A DNA stretch of 64,000 nucleotides from Blastobasis lacticolella (taxonomy: Eukaryota; Arthropoda; Insecta; Lepidoptera; Blastobasidae), in assembly GCA_905147135.1 (NCBI GenBank), contig LR990048.1, positions 20,444,563 to 20,508,562 of the forward strand. Reading direction: 5' to 3'. Under the pieces are notes generated by a model, which saw only the letters and a list, made by a program, of their open reading frames with translations, ran no database searches and was not told the DNA's origin. The position numbers and the translations under genes were made by a program. Each line of letters starts with the position of its first letter. Position 1 is the first letter of the stretch. Shown piece after piece: positions 41,778 to 52,924 of this stretch.

Positions 41778-42242
41778 GCTCATTCCACAACTTACACGTG
41801 CGCGGTAAAAAGTAAATCCCTATCCCTACAGGTAATCCCTATAGAAAACAGTCTCCCAATAATTGTTTACCCCTCAATAAAACAATTCCATCCCTACAGG
41901 AGATATGTAACCGTCAACACGCAATGTAATTTTACGTCGACCACTTCACATTTCCTTCGACGAGGGCGCTGTTGTCAGGTTACCTACAAAAACTCTCCTA
42001 TACAAACATTAGTTCTCTTACCTTCCCCACGGCTGTGACATTTTGGTTCTTATTCGCCTGGAGCTTCATATTTGCGTAAAGGATCTTCGGTGGGTGACAA
42101 AGGGTCGACCTCAGACTTGAAAAAAATACGGATGGATATGCTCTAAAGTTATTAGTGAAGCATAGGCCGCCCATTTATGTGTGAACGTGCTTTAACACGG
42201 AACAAAATCAAACAAAATGACAGCGGATTCTCAGACCTGGGG
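41778..42242. other. No gene recognised
   Basis: Nothing I could assign. Confidence 0.4.
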
Positions 42243-42425
42243 GCCTGAAAAGGCCACATTAGTATTTTATATTATAATTCACATTAGAATAGTTATCTGA
42301 TCCTGCGGACAATACTGGAACGAAGTGACGCCATTTTTAATTGTCATCTCAATGGCAACAACAGCGACGCTGCAGATAAGTTTGTAACTAGTTAATATTA
42401 AACATATTATAAAACGCTAATGTAG
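42243..42425 (+). repeat. Repeat carrying CACAAACTTATCTG-type MITE, copy 2
   Basis: CCTGAAAAGGCCACATTAG before and TTAATATTAAACATATT after the MITE (42290-42390) are also present around copy 3 at 62017-62215, so the MITE sits in a larger repeat. The left terminal repeat is damaged here. Confidence 0.7.
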
Positions 42426-43184
42426 ACATAGACTTAGAAATGAGGCTTTTAGACCCCCTGGTGTATCTGTGTAAATGTTATCAAGAAATTGTCGTACCTT
42501 GCATGCATCACATCCCTTTAGAGTAGAATGGCGTCCATATTTTATCAGATCCGTGGAAAAAAGGTCGACGATTCAGCGAAACGCAATCGACAGATGCTGA
42601 GGCGACACTAAAGTGCGACCAACTTATCTGTGCGTTTTGTGGTGTCGCTAGTGGTGAAGAAACGGGCGTTTCACGCTGTCATTTTAATACAATATGCCTT
42701 AGCTCCAAATTTGTCTACTGGATAGATATGTTGGTGGCACGGTATAACAATATTGTCTATTGAACGATATTGGTTCGCGTTTATCGGATACCGTCAAATA
42801 TGCCATTTGAATAATAGCATACGCGTTTTGTTCTGTGCTTGTGTTCGGAAATTGTAGACGGGTTTTATTGCGATTTCTGGCTGAAAATGCAATACGCTGG
42901 AATATGGCTGGAAAAGAGAGTGGGAAAAAGGCGGAAAGTCCCCTTGAATGAGTTTGAGTGACCTGGAATTAAAACTGTATTTTTTTTTTCTTGTTATTAA
43001 TCACTAAAGTATAGGATGATAAATATGAGATTCTTCTCGAAATACAATAATTTATCTAATAAATTGGTGCAATACAAAAGCATAGGGTATCATATTCCAA
43101 ACCTGTACAGTTTTAGAAAGTTTTATAGCATTTATGGAAGTAATTTTTTAAAACTCTCATGTTCAGGAATATGCTTGGAAAAAT
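42426..43184. other. No gene recognised
   Basis: Nothing I could assign. Confidence 0.4.
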
Positions 43185-43410
43185 TTACAAAGTGCCATAA
43201 ACTCCAAAGTAAGGGAAGCTTGTGTTATGGATATTAGATAACTGCTAATATACTTTTAGTTTCAATATGTACTTATTATAAATAACACCCAGACCCGTAA
43301 CAGAAATAAAAATCCATCATTTCAATTTCTGCTCGGCTTTGAACCAAACCCGGGACCTCTGCGTGGTGACCGGCATGTTAACCAACTTAACCACTCAGGT
43401 CGTCAAATGT
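43185..43410 (-). mobile_element. SINE-D, diverged full-length copy
   Basis: AAGTAAGGGAAGCTTGTGTT, ACACCCAGACCCGTAACAG, AACCAAACCCGGGACC, AACTTAACCACTCAGGTCG. Confidence 0.8.
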
Positions 43411-44030
43411 GTTCTTGAAGCCTCCCTTTAATCAAACAATTCAGTTTGAGTAACATTACAATGCACCAAGTAACCCGTGCGTTGCTGCTGCTTGCTGCAA
43501 AGGAAAATTTTCTGAATGTGGTAATTGTGTAAATCTGATTTAAAGTTATTTTACGAGTTTAATTGACTTTGAATCCTATTCGTGGTGAATCAAATTGAGA
43601 CATATCTGTTTTACCAGGCCACCATAGTATTTTGCTTACTTGAAAAATAGTACAATTAGAATTGAATTATCAAGAACAGAAAGGACTGTAGTTTTATCAA
43701 AGTAAAGGCTTTTTTACGGATGACGGATATAATTTCTGTTCGTCTAATTCCAATTAGGTCATTAATTAGATTATTTTTATTACTTAGACCCTTTCTCACA
43801 AATTTTATCTATGACATTTTTCATTATAGAGAGATTTGAGTTAGACCATTAGAAAGAAGATTTTTTGGTTATTCCAAAAGTGGAAGAAACACTAAGAGTC
43901 TAAATCGAGTTGGACCCTTTTTCACTAGAGGCACATAATTATGCTCTTGTATTGTTTCTCTTAAGAGACAAGCATAAAATAATAAGGCACCTATACCTAT
44001 ACCCACCTCCCTTCTTCACTTAACAAAAAA
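43411..44030. other. No gene recognised
   Basis: Nothing I could assign. Confidence 0.4.
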
Positions 44031-44222
44031 ACATCACTTACCTGTACCGCCTACGGGCACCTAAGCCAGGTTCATAATCCGGGACTAGTTTCGTATTCAG
44101 CAGTACCTCCAGTCACCATTGATCACGGAGACTTCGTGAGATTACGTGGAAAGGAGCACCTGAGGGAGCCAAGGGGGGAAGGGGGGAGGGGCGAGAGCAA
44201 TCCGTCTTAGATGGCAAATCGT
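44031..44222. other. GC-rich patch with open frame and a donor-like site, unassigned
   Basis: Plus strand is open from 44033 to a stop at 44209 (SLTCTAYGHLSQVHNPGLVS, later PPVTIDHGDFVRLRGKEHLR). On the minus strand CGGTACAG is followed by GTAAGTG, a perfect splice donor, at 44044. A G-run tract lies at 44168-44189. I recognise no family; it could be an exon of an unknown transcript or part of a repeat. Confidence 0.3.
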
Positions 44223-44867
44223 TAAAGTAACTACCCCGGATAAGGGGCTAATGGGGCAAACCGGTACTCGTGTGTTATAGGATTTTGGTGGTGCGTGTGT
44301 TGTGTGGTGTTTTTGTGGTTTTATGCGTAGTGATAGTACTGTGTGTATTTTTTAACATAAGGTTGATTGTATATATTATTATTTGTAGGTTTCATTTCAA
44401 ATTACTTACAAAACTTGCGCTCACAGACGTGCGTACATGTATAAACATTAAGTGGGTATACGAATCACACGTTAATATGTACATTTTTAGTATAACTGCG
44501 GCTGAAACAACAATAGTATAAATGACTGGCAATATTTGCCGGTCACCGTGTTCCAGCAAAATTGCAATAAAAATGCTGGCCGATTGAAAGTACCTTTCTA
44601 CAAAATATTTTACCTCACAAAAAATTTATAGGTCTTTGTACTTTACTGTTACCCTGAAAAACCAAATATCCCGCGGGATTAAAAGTACGCTTTTGAACTG
44701 CACACCGTTGAACAAAGTTTTTATGGTATAAAAACCGTGAGGGATTTTGTTATTGTCTAGGGAGCACAGACTATACAACCTAGGGTGCCACACGATCATA
44801 CGCTACACTTGACAAAATGCGACTACTATCGACCAAAATTCCAAAAAAGGGCAAATAAAAAGCGTAC
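44223..44867. other. Intron of the Beat-like gene, nothing recognised
   Basis: AT-rich with a short plus-strand frame of no known family. Confidence 0.4.
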
Positions 44868-45007
44868 CTCTTGCGGCTCATTGTCCACGAACCAGTGGAT
44901 GAGTGCGCCCGGCAGCGAGTAGTCCGAAGTGCAGTTTATAATCGCGGAGTCGCCGGCCTGCACGATTGTGGGTAGGCCCGTGATCAGCGGGTCGTATTCC
45001 GGCAGCA
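44868..45007 (-). CDS. Beat-like protein, exon carrying first half of Ig domain 2 (partial)
   Basis: A 140-base exon: two bases that finish a Val codon, then 46 codons. The acceptor is TTTTTCCATCCCCAG above 45007, the donor GTACGC at 44867. The peptide runs LPEYDPLITGLPTIVQAGDS and on through INCTS to ALIHWFVDNEPQE. The pattern P-x-I-x-G, then G-D-x-x-x-x-N-C-T-S, then S-x-P-x-A-x-I-x-W-x-x-x-x is that of the second Ig domain of Beat proteins, with the domain's first Cys in INCTS, which is also a glycosylation sequon, and the core Trp in IHW. It is GC-rich against AT-rich flanks. It ends on a whole codon, matching the start of the exon at 5165. An Ig exon of another family is possible but fits less well. 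Confidence 0.92.
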
Positions 45008-46204
45008 CTGGGGATGGAAAAAGAACTCTAAATGATGGGTTACAAAGTTTATACTCGCATGGGCACTCAGTAGTTACATTTTCTAAATTACGCAACGATT
45101 TATATAATAGAATACAGCTATTTTTATTTAAACACAATAACTCCACAAACACATAACATAATGGCTTAAAACCTTGAGTATTTAGTTAGGATTTAAGAAA
45201 CGTTTCTGGGAATAGATAGTAATTCTAGAGAAAAGTTGAGATAATATGTAGTCTTTATAGCCATTACCAAATGCCGATAAAAATAAATACTTACTCTAAA
45301 TTCTTATAAATGAACGTACCAAAAACGTCCTAAGTTCAAGGTGCTGTTCAGTTTTATATTAATAGTGTCGCTATAGCAATGTGCTTGACAAGCTTATAAC
45401 GAATATTGAATGAACTGCTGAAAAATAAATCAATGCTCCGAATAATTTATTAGACCTTGCCAGTCTTAAAGTTATTTGGATTCCTGCTTAAAGTTACCTA
45501 TTGAATTCGAAAATTCATTAGTCATGATATTGCGATTCCGAGATTAATAAATTTCAATGGCAAAGTGATTGAATAAATTAATTAGGCGAGAAGTCACAGG
45601 TTAACTCAAGGTCTGTAAAATATGCTCAAGGGGTTTCTCCCCACTTTCCTCTTTGCTGTAGCAAGATGACTAGACAAGTCCCGGCTTAGGTTTTCGGTGG
45701 AGATTTTAAAATTGGAAAATTCCCGTTCTTACACTCTTTTTTTTTTCAAAGTGTTTTTGAACCCACAGTTTCGGCTTTGCGTTGACCAAAAAACACAAAT
45801 ATCTTGACTTTGAAGCGCTACCATGGTGGCTTGGAAAGACAGCTAGGAGGATTAAACCGTACACAGAACTTCGAATTCTTATTTTTGCATTCGGAAAGTT
45901 ACGCTTTTTTCGTAACTACACGTGTCATCCAAATATTACCTTTGATATAAATTGGTGTAACATAGACGAAACCTTTACAGTATAACTAAATTTCCAAAGT
46001 ACGGGGCTGCGACATCGGACGAAAGTGGACCAGTCTCAGCCTAATGCTATTAAGGGAAGAGGTCAATCATAGCCCTGTTTTTCAGACTGACCTTACGAGA
46101 TCGATCGGTGCGCGCAATTGCGGACGAAGTTAGAGGGAGTCTCTAAAAGGGATTGAATACTATGTAAGAAGATTTTAAAGGAAGACTAAGTCGCTTGCTG
46201 TATT
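45008..46204. other. Intron of the Beat-like gene, nothing recognised
   Basis: Nothing I could assign. Confidence 0.4.
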
Positions 46205-46545
46205 TTGGTACATAAATATGCTTGGACAATTCACACACATCTAGCCCCAAAGTATATTTTTTAAATACATACTTATTATACACAGCGTGGGTAGGCCTCC
46301 TACAAGGTGGACCGACGACCTGGTAAGGATCGCAGGTACCGGCTGGATGCGGAAAGCACAGGACCGGTCTTTGTGGAGATCTCTGGGGGGGGGGCTATGC
46401 CCAGCAGTGGGCGTCTACTGGCTGATTAGTAACCGAAATTAAAATTCATCTTATCCATTTCTGCCCGGCTGGAAATCGAGCCCGTGACCACTGCGTAGAT
46501 CGGCTGGTAACCAACAAAACCACTCCGATAGTTCATATAGTATCC
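46205..46545 (-). mobile_element. SINE-D split by an RTE fragment
   Basis: CACACATCTAGCCCCAAAG and TACATACTTATTATAC at the left; GTAACCGAAATTAAAATTC, GGAAATCGAGCCCG (inverted box B) and AACCACTCCGATAG at the right of the insert. About 20 bases of the SINE were lost at the junction. Confidence 0.78.
46278..46425 (+). pseudogene. RTE-like LINE, last C-terminal residues
   Basis: RPPTRWTDDLVRIAGTGWMR then KAQDRSLWRSL, followed by a G-run (nine G) that shifts the frame before CPAVG. Related to the end of the element at 7748. The (GAT)n tail is missing. Confidence 0.85.
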
Positions 46546-46552
46546 GGTACAA

Positions 46553-46650
46553 TGTAGCACCAATCCCGTCTAAAAATACGGGCGTCGTAACTTCATAGAG
46601 GCAGATCATCACGATCTCCAACCCGCCTATTAAGCGTGGATATGATAAGT
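46553..46650 (+). mobile_element. RTE-like LINE 3' UTR fragment
   Basis: GTAGCACCAATCCCGTCTA, GGGCGTCGTAACTTC, CGATCTCCAACCCGCC; compare 11380-11530. Confidence 0.65.
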
Positions 46651-47876
46651 CCAACTGAAGACTATAGCTATTCTTCTTCTTGGCGTGTCGACTAGTGACG
46701 GGTCAAATTTGCGACCGCGCCACAGATACAGCGTTGATACTTTAGCTATTCATGTGATATTATATTCTGATATCCGAGTGTCCTTTTGTAATTTATAAAG
46801 GTTCAAAGTGCGACAATTTTGTGAAGGAATCAAAATGGCGACCGGACCAAAGGCCTCACTCGTGCAGCCCTCTTCATTCTCGTTGTACAGCCCTCTTAAT
46901 ATTTCGAATCTTATCGAGGGGTTGCTGCTCTGCCCGTACTTTGTCATATATTTCAAATAATTCGACTTAAAAAGCTAGTTATCGTTTAATAAATCATGAG
47001 AAAGCACAAATCCAGTGATCGAGATATCTCCCCGTGAAGGATTTTACCCCTTGTTCCTTGTAGATAACCAAGTTTGATAACTGGTATTCTACTAGGAAAA
47101 ATAATTCCTTCTTGATCACCAGGTGAAGAGATCTGGTAAGACTGCAGCTCAGCAATCTAGCCCTGAATATGCTGGAGAAGAATCCTTGAAGCACTGGTGA
47201 GTGTTTCTGTTGCCGTATTTGTGGCTACTTATCATAATATCTGTTAGTAATGTAGTCCACTTGACATGGGTAATCCATTCCCATCTCTTCCGCAAATTCC
47301 CAGAATAGACCAAGCTATCTGTTTGTTGAAGGGGAAAAGGATTTTTTTTGTCTTTGGCAATGGAATGTTGCGAGTGTCACAAACCTCTTTTATGTGCGAT
47401 CACAACCACACATAAATGGTTTTTCCGTATTGGCAAATTAAGGGAATAAGTAGAAACTCGATTCTTAATTTTCTTAATTAAAGAAATGTCTGCGTCAACT
47501 TTCTGCTCAAGTCAAAGTTCCAAAGTGAACGCACCAAATTATTTTTGGATGGTAATTACCAAATGAATTCCGAAGGCATTATACCTAAGTCGGTTTGACG
47601 TGGTTTGTGATTAAGCAATTGTCAATCGTAATCGTCAACAGTTGTACTTGTATTTTCTTTTTTTTCCTGTTATTTGTGCCGTATTTTTTAAGCATTGCTA
47701 TAATATTGCAAAAATGCGATAAGGTTGGATGTTTGTCACTCTTGTAGCGACATCTATCGCTCCAATAGGGAAATTAAACAATACTCACATTACGAGTACC
47801 TACACGAACACAAATTTAGCACATAGATAGCGGTTACCGTTCCTACATTGCGCCAGTAAAGTGTCCAAACTTCCGC
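46651..47876. other. Intron, nothing recognised
   Basis: Nothing I could assign. Confidence 0.4.
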
Positions 47877-48262
47877 GATATATATGTCGCAGCCGGATGG
47901 TTAAATTAGCCGGTTTACTAAACGGCTAGCTTTTTGAGCAATTATTTAGTTGAAAATTTGCCAGTTTCATAAGATTTTAAAGTCATGTTGAAAGAACGAT
48001 ATTGCCTCGAGTTTACGCAGCTCTTCCACACATTGTTCCAATGCTAACCTACCCACAATAACTTCAAAGTATAATAATAGTTTGCATTAGGTTTCTATTC
48101 GGTTAGTTTAGGTTAGCATTATGACAATTAATGGAAGAGCTTCGTAAACTCGAGGCAATATCATAAAGTTCATGAATTTGGCCAATTTTTAATTAAATAA
48201 CTGCTTAAATAGCTAGCCATTTAATTAACCGGCTATTTAACCATTTGGCTGCGACATATATA
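47877..48262. mobile_element. Foldback MITE with about 150-bp arms
   Basis: Ends TATATATGTCGCAGCCGGAT and, inverted, TATATATGTCGCAGCCAAAT. Further pairs: TTAGCCGG/CCGGCTA; GATATTGCCTCGAGTTTACG (48000) with CGTAAACTCGAGGCAATATC (48145); AATGCTAACCTA with TAGGTTAGCATT. TA at both tips would fit a Tc1/mariner-type target. Confidence 0.85.
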
Positions 48263-49149
48263 CTACTTCCGACGATCAACTGTCGGACCCCTGGTCCCTT
48301 GGTCACAAAAACCGTCCAGTTACCGTTTTCTACCTTCTCCATCTTTGCTTGCCTACATTGGATCATTAGAGGACTCTGAGGGCGCTCTAAGAGACTTCGC
48401 TCTTGCAACAGTAACTGCGGACCAACCACAAGCAAAAGAAGCTCGTCACCATATTAATCTATCGATCATTCTGCATACAAACATTTACTCGACTCACGAG
48501 AATGTTGCACGACGCAACGACGCTATATTGCTCATACATGTAGCTATCTAAAATTTGACTCCATCCCTGACAAAAAGTCTGCGCAATATCGCCCGAATAA
48601 GGAGTCCCGTTTCAGCAGACAACGCAAAGGTTATAGCCGTTTAGAGCGTCTTTTATTCAGCTAAAAGCTCCGCCAAGATTCCCGACTTCTTTGTGCATTT
48701 TTATTTTTTTTATGTGACGTCTCTTAGCCTCGTAAAGGAAAGGGTTTATTCTGCAGTCATAAAGTGAGATGTGCCTTTGTTTTTAAAAGGCGTTTCGCAA
48801 ACACGCGACGGGTACAAAGGCTTTGTGCCAGGGTGGGAAGGATATGAATTTTGTACGCGGATATGGATATATTACTCGTAATAGCAAGCTTTTATCCGCG
48901 TCTTCGTTCGCGTAAAATGCATTTCAACAACGTTTGCAACTGTTTTTAACAACACTTTTCTTTCACACTTCGTAACTGGTTACCAAACAAGAATATTGTA
49001 ATCTAGGACTGCTGGTTCGTAGCTGTTTTCATTAACCAGCTACAAAACAACACTTACCTATGTGTGATCCCGCGGGAACAACATTTAATGTAATTTATAT
49101 AATATAAATATAATTTATTCCGAAAGTAGTTCCGAAGTTAAACTATATG
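48263..49149. other. Intron, mostly nothing recognised
   Basis: 48885-48930 (GCTTTTATCCGCGTCTTCG) and 49062-49079 (GATCCCGCGGGAAC) are bits of the dispersed CCCGCGGGAAC repeat. Confidence 0.4.
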
Positions 49150-49378
49150 TTATATATATTTTTTTTTTTTTTTTTATGTCATACGGTAGGCAAACAGGCA
49201 AGCGGGCCACCTGATGGAAAGTGGTCACCACTGCCTATAGACATTAGCAACACCAAGAGTGTCGCTAATGCGTTGCCCACCTCCATAACACGTTGCTCTG
49301 GCAGCAAAAAGCAAATGCCACTCCACTGCCAAAGCCACGGTTCCCCAAATCCCCACCCCATGGAACACTGTCCAAATC
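49150..49378 (-). mobile_element. CR1/Jockey-like LINE 3' UTR with poly-A
   Basis: A 17-base T-run, CATACGGTAGGCAAACAGGC, GATGGAAAGTGGTCACCACT, then CAAATGCCACTCCACTGCC and CCCCACCCCATGG. Closest relative is 22785. Confidence 0.88.
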
Positions 49379-49710
49379 CGTTTGGGCAAATTATGTGACA
49401 ATGCACTTGGCATTATCCAATTATCATTGACATTGGCTGAATCGAGGCAAATAAACAAGTGAGCTATAACATTCGAAAATACGAATCATAAGAAATTATG
49501 GGCTTAATGGAGTTCAATCTGATATTCATTTATTTCATCTCACAGTGTCAATTATGTTTTCGGGCCGACCTACCATCAAAGCCCACAATATTTTCGCCAT
49601 CTCATAAGTTCAGCTCAATGACTTTCAGTTATTTTTTCCGATACTATTGATGATATTGCGTTATTTATTTCTTATTGTTTTATGTATTAGTTCGTTAGTA
49701 GCGGTGCTAT
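49379..49710. other. Intron, nothing recognised
   Basis: Nothing I could assign. Confidence 0.4.
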
Positions 49711-49880
49711 AGGCCTTGCCACATACAAAGCTCGGCGCGAGCGCGGCGCGTTATTTGCTAGGCAACCATCGCGCCGCGCGATGGTTGCCTAGCAACTATC
49801 GCGCCGCGCGATGGTTGCCTAGCAAATATCGCACCGCGCTCACGCCGCGCTCGCGCCGAGCTTTGTATGTGGCAAGGCCT
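49711..49880. mobile_element. CpG-rich palindromic element
   Basis: AGGCCTTGCCACATACAAAG plus CTCGGCGCGAGCGCGGCG at the left is repeated inverted at the right end. The centre holds two direct units of CGCGATGGTTGCCTAGCAA, each itself able to pair with TTGCTAGGCAACCATCGCG. 170 bp in an AT-rich setting. Confidence 0.85.
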
Positions 49881-50020
49881 TAATGGTTAAGTAAGTATTC
49901 GCCGTAGATCCATCGCTTTGTCATTACATGAGTTTTGTTCGATTACTGTGATTCTCGGCTATAGTTTTTAGATATTCTGTTATCTTACCACTATAATGTT
50001 TTAAACTATCGCGGTTATTA
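49881..50020. other. Intron, nothing recognised
   Basis: Nothing I could assign apart from the start of the next element. Confidence 0.4.
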
Positions 50021-50279
50021 TTATTATTATGGCCGTGGCCAGCTACTGGGTATGCCAGATCTAGGGTTTTCGAAAAATTGACTCGACGAAGAAGAAGATT
50101 ATTATTATTACACATTTTAAGGGTATGTTCCGGGTTTCCTACCGCGTACCTTTGTTGACGAGTAGCCCGATATTTCAACACACGTCGTCGCGTGACCATG
50201 ATGCATGCAACTGTGTCGAAATGTCGGGCTACTCGTCAACAACGGTACGCGGTAGGAAACCCGGAACATACCCATAAAT
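49995..50279. mobile_element. Palindromic element, copy 1
   Basis: Hairpin arms 50121-50177 and 50218-50273 (GGGTATGTTCCGGGTTTCCT, later GACGAGTAGCCCGATATTTC) with a CATGATGCATGCA loop. The leader TGTTTTAAACTATCGCGGTT is shared with copy 2 at 63816, but here about 85 bases are inserted between ATT repeats. Confidence 0.8.
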
Positions 50280-50529
50280 GTATCTCACTACTGTTGTGAT
50301 GAGAAATATTATGTTTGTTTATCTTTGTAGAGGGACTAACGAATCGAAGTGAGAATAATTTTCTGGGTAAAATATTTTACCTAGGCCAACAGTAAAGTAT
50401 ACACACTGGCTAGTTCAGCTTCGTAGAGTATCGTCTCTGTCGCACGCGTGTGAGTGCCTAAAGCTGAATAAGGAGCCGAAACTAGCTAGCGTGCATTAAT
50501 TACCTGCCTGTATTGTTTGAAGTATATTA

Positions 50530-50665
50530 GTCAGGTTCCCCTGTTATTCGCTCCACTGTTATTACCTCATCATCTTGGAGTTAATATCGGTTAGTATCTT
50601 ACTACAATTATCTGATCTGCTAAATCCTGTATTCGCGGACCAAGAACCAGGACATTATAATTATT
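50530..50665 (+). mobile_element. SINE-T, scrambled fragment
   Basis: TCAGGTTCCCCTGTTATTCG, CAATTATCTGATCTGC and ACCAGGACATTATAA; parts are deleted and out of order. Confidence 0.55.
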
Positions 50666-51702
50666 TTTATTGTACTGTTTCAAGCATATTAAAATACATT
50701 TCCCCTCATAATCATCCAATACATTATATTATTCTTGAAGATTTTCACAGCCATAAAAAACGCCTCCGTAAAAGCCCAGCTCATAATTAACTTGAAAAAA
50801 GAGACCGACGAATAAAAACGTATAAAAATTGTCAAGCGAGCCCCCTAATTAAATCACCCTGTGAAACTCAAAGTCATTGTGGACAGTGTCCCGAGTGGCA
50901 AACAACGAAGTAAATGTACTTGAGCATGGAGATATTAAAACTTATAACGATCGCCCTTGGCTAGTTGTCCGTGTAAAGGTGTTGGTAGAAAACCTACGGC
51001 GGTTCTGGAGAGTTCTCGAAGGTTCTAGGAGCGTCTTGGATCATTGACATGTATAATTATGACGATCAGTGATTGACTATCCCGTTCTGTCCGTAGTGTG
51101 TAGTAAATTGGTATTTGATTTATTAAATACGTACGGAAAGTTACAGGAACTAGCCACTTGCAATAAATAAAAAGCAATAAAGGAATTCGATAATGGAACT
51201 TTCTGGTAACATGCTATTGTTTCATTTGAGACACAGCCATTTGTTTTTTCATTGTGGCGTCCTCTAAAAAATTGGGGACTTGGCTAGATTCAATATGGTT
51301 ATGAAACCAGGTTATCATTAGAGAGCTTTAATTAGAACCAGCAATCACTATAAGAAAAAAAAAAGTCGTAATATTTTTAAAACAAGTAAAATAACAAAAA
51401 AGTGTATATTTCACGCATTTGTACAATGACGTTACAGTTCAAAGTCTCAAACAAATTTCAAAGAAGTGATCCGTTTTGACAGATGATAAAGAGTTAGCAG
51501 TAACAGAATTCAATATTGATAACGTACGATAACTGATTGAAACTGATAAAAAGTGCAAAGTGCTGCAGCTAACTGCAGCAAAAAGCGTATGATTCAGTCG
51601 TATGCTTGTAAGTAAATATGGCCGATGGCCATTATTGTTATGGTAAGTTACTGCCGACTAATAAGTCGATACAGGAACGCCACTTCAGTGGACTGGAGCT
51701 TT
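50666..51702. other. Intron, nothing recognised
   Basis: Nothing I could assign. Confidence 0.4.
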
Positions 51703-52057
51703 GAGCGTCGGTGAACTAGTTGTGAGAAGGTTCGACTCGTAAGCGAGAGGTCCCGGGTTCGAATCCCTCTGCCGCCATGTACCAATGACTCGATTCAGAG
51801 TTTTGTACATTAGTTAAACACTAACAGATGGTCTTATGGTGAGGAAAAACATTTTGAAACCTGCACATTTGTGCGAATATATGTGTAACCATGATCCAAT
51901 TAGAACAGGTTCACCTGTCAACACTGTCACAGGGGTCAGATGGCAGACCCTTCTCTATAATTACCTGAAATGCCAAATCTTAGATCATGGTCAAGGCGGA
52001 TCCCGGGCAATCGTGCGCGAGAGCACAACCGGGGCACTAACGTCAAGATGATGATGA
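51703..52057 (+). mobile_element. SINE-T, full length
   Basis: GAGCGTCGGTGAACTAGTTG, GACTCGTAAGCGAGAGG, CGGGTTCGAATCCC (box B), to GGGGCACTAACGTCAAGATG with a GATGATGA tail. Confidence 0.9.
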
Positions 52058-52077
52058 CATACACACCGTTGAAAACA

Positions 52078-52500
52078 ATCCTCCAGTCGAGCCTTTTATG
52101 ATAGCTTTAAGCCCTTGTTGAGAACTAAGTTAATATCGTGATAGTTCCTCTATCACGATGTTTAAGAAGCGCGTTAAGGAGCATTATCTCTCTCTATCTG
52201 TCTAATATTGTGTATATATGTATGTATTGTATATATGTATCTATATATGTATATATTTTGTTAGGTATATGGTATATATGTAGAAATTTATCGATAGTGT
52301 AGTTTGTTTTTTAATTAAATATTTATGTATTGTGCACGTCTTAAACTACTTCCAGTCATCACGTTCTCTTTGCTGTAGGCCTGCTGGAAGAAATTTCTTT
52401 TTAGTAATAAGTAGTGCCTTTTGTGTCATGTATATATTTGCCATATCTTTGTTACCATTTTTGTGTGCAATAAACTATTAAATAAATAAATAAATAAGTT
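52078..52500 (+). mobile_element. LINE 3' end with AAAT-rich tail
   Basis: ITMFKKRVKEHYLSLS at 52152 looks like the last residues of a Jockey-like RT; then TA-rich DNA (52205-52290), GTGCAATAAACTATT and (AAAT)n. Confidence 0.55.
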
Positions 52501-52924
52501 ATAATGTCGTGAAATAACGCTACTAAATTACTACAATCGAATATAAAGCAGACCTTAAATTAATTTCCCTTAGATATCCTAATAAATATCTCTTTAGAGG
52601 GCCTACTAAAATAATGTTCTCCCAATGGTCATTCATTTCGTTGCGAACAGCATGAAATGTTATATAGTAACGGTTTTGTTTATGAATATTGATTACACGA
52701 AGGGTAAAAAGGAACCTTGTACTAAACCTCCGCTGTCTGTCTGTCTGTATGTTTGGAACCGTAATATCCAGGCACTTGAACATTTCTCATAGTATGCGTT
52801 TCTATGCCTGCTATGAATAAGTATTAAGGGGTCCTTTTCGGCGGTTTTCAGAGGTTTTTTTATTATTTACGCTACAATTCTATTGAATAGCTCAGTGAGC
52901 AAGAGTACGCCCCGGGTCCCCATT
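52501..52924. other. Intron, nothing recognised
   Basis: Nothing I could assign. Confidence 0.4.
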
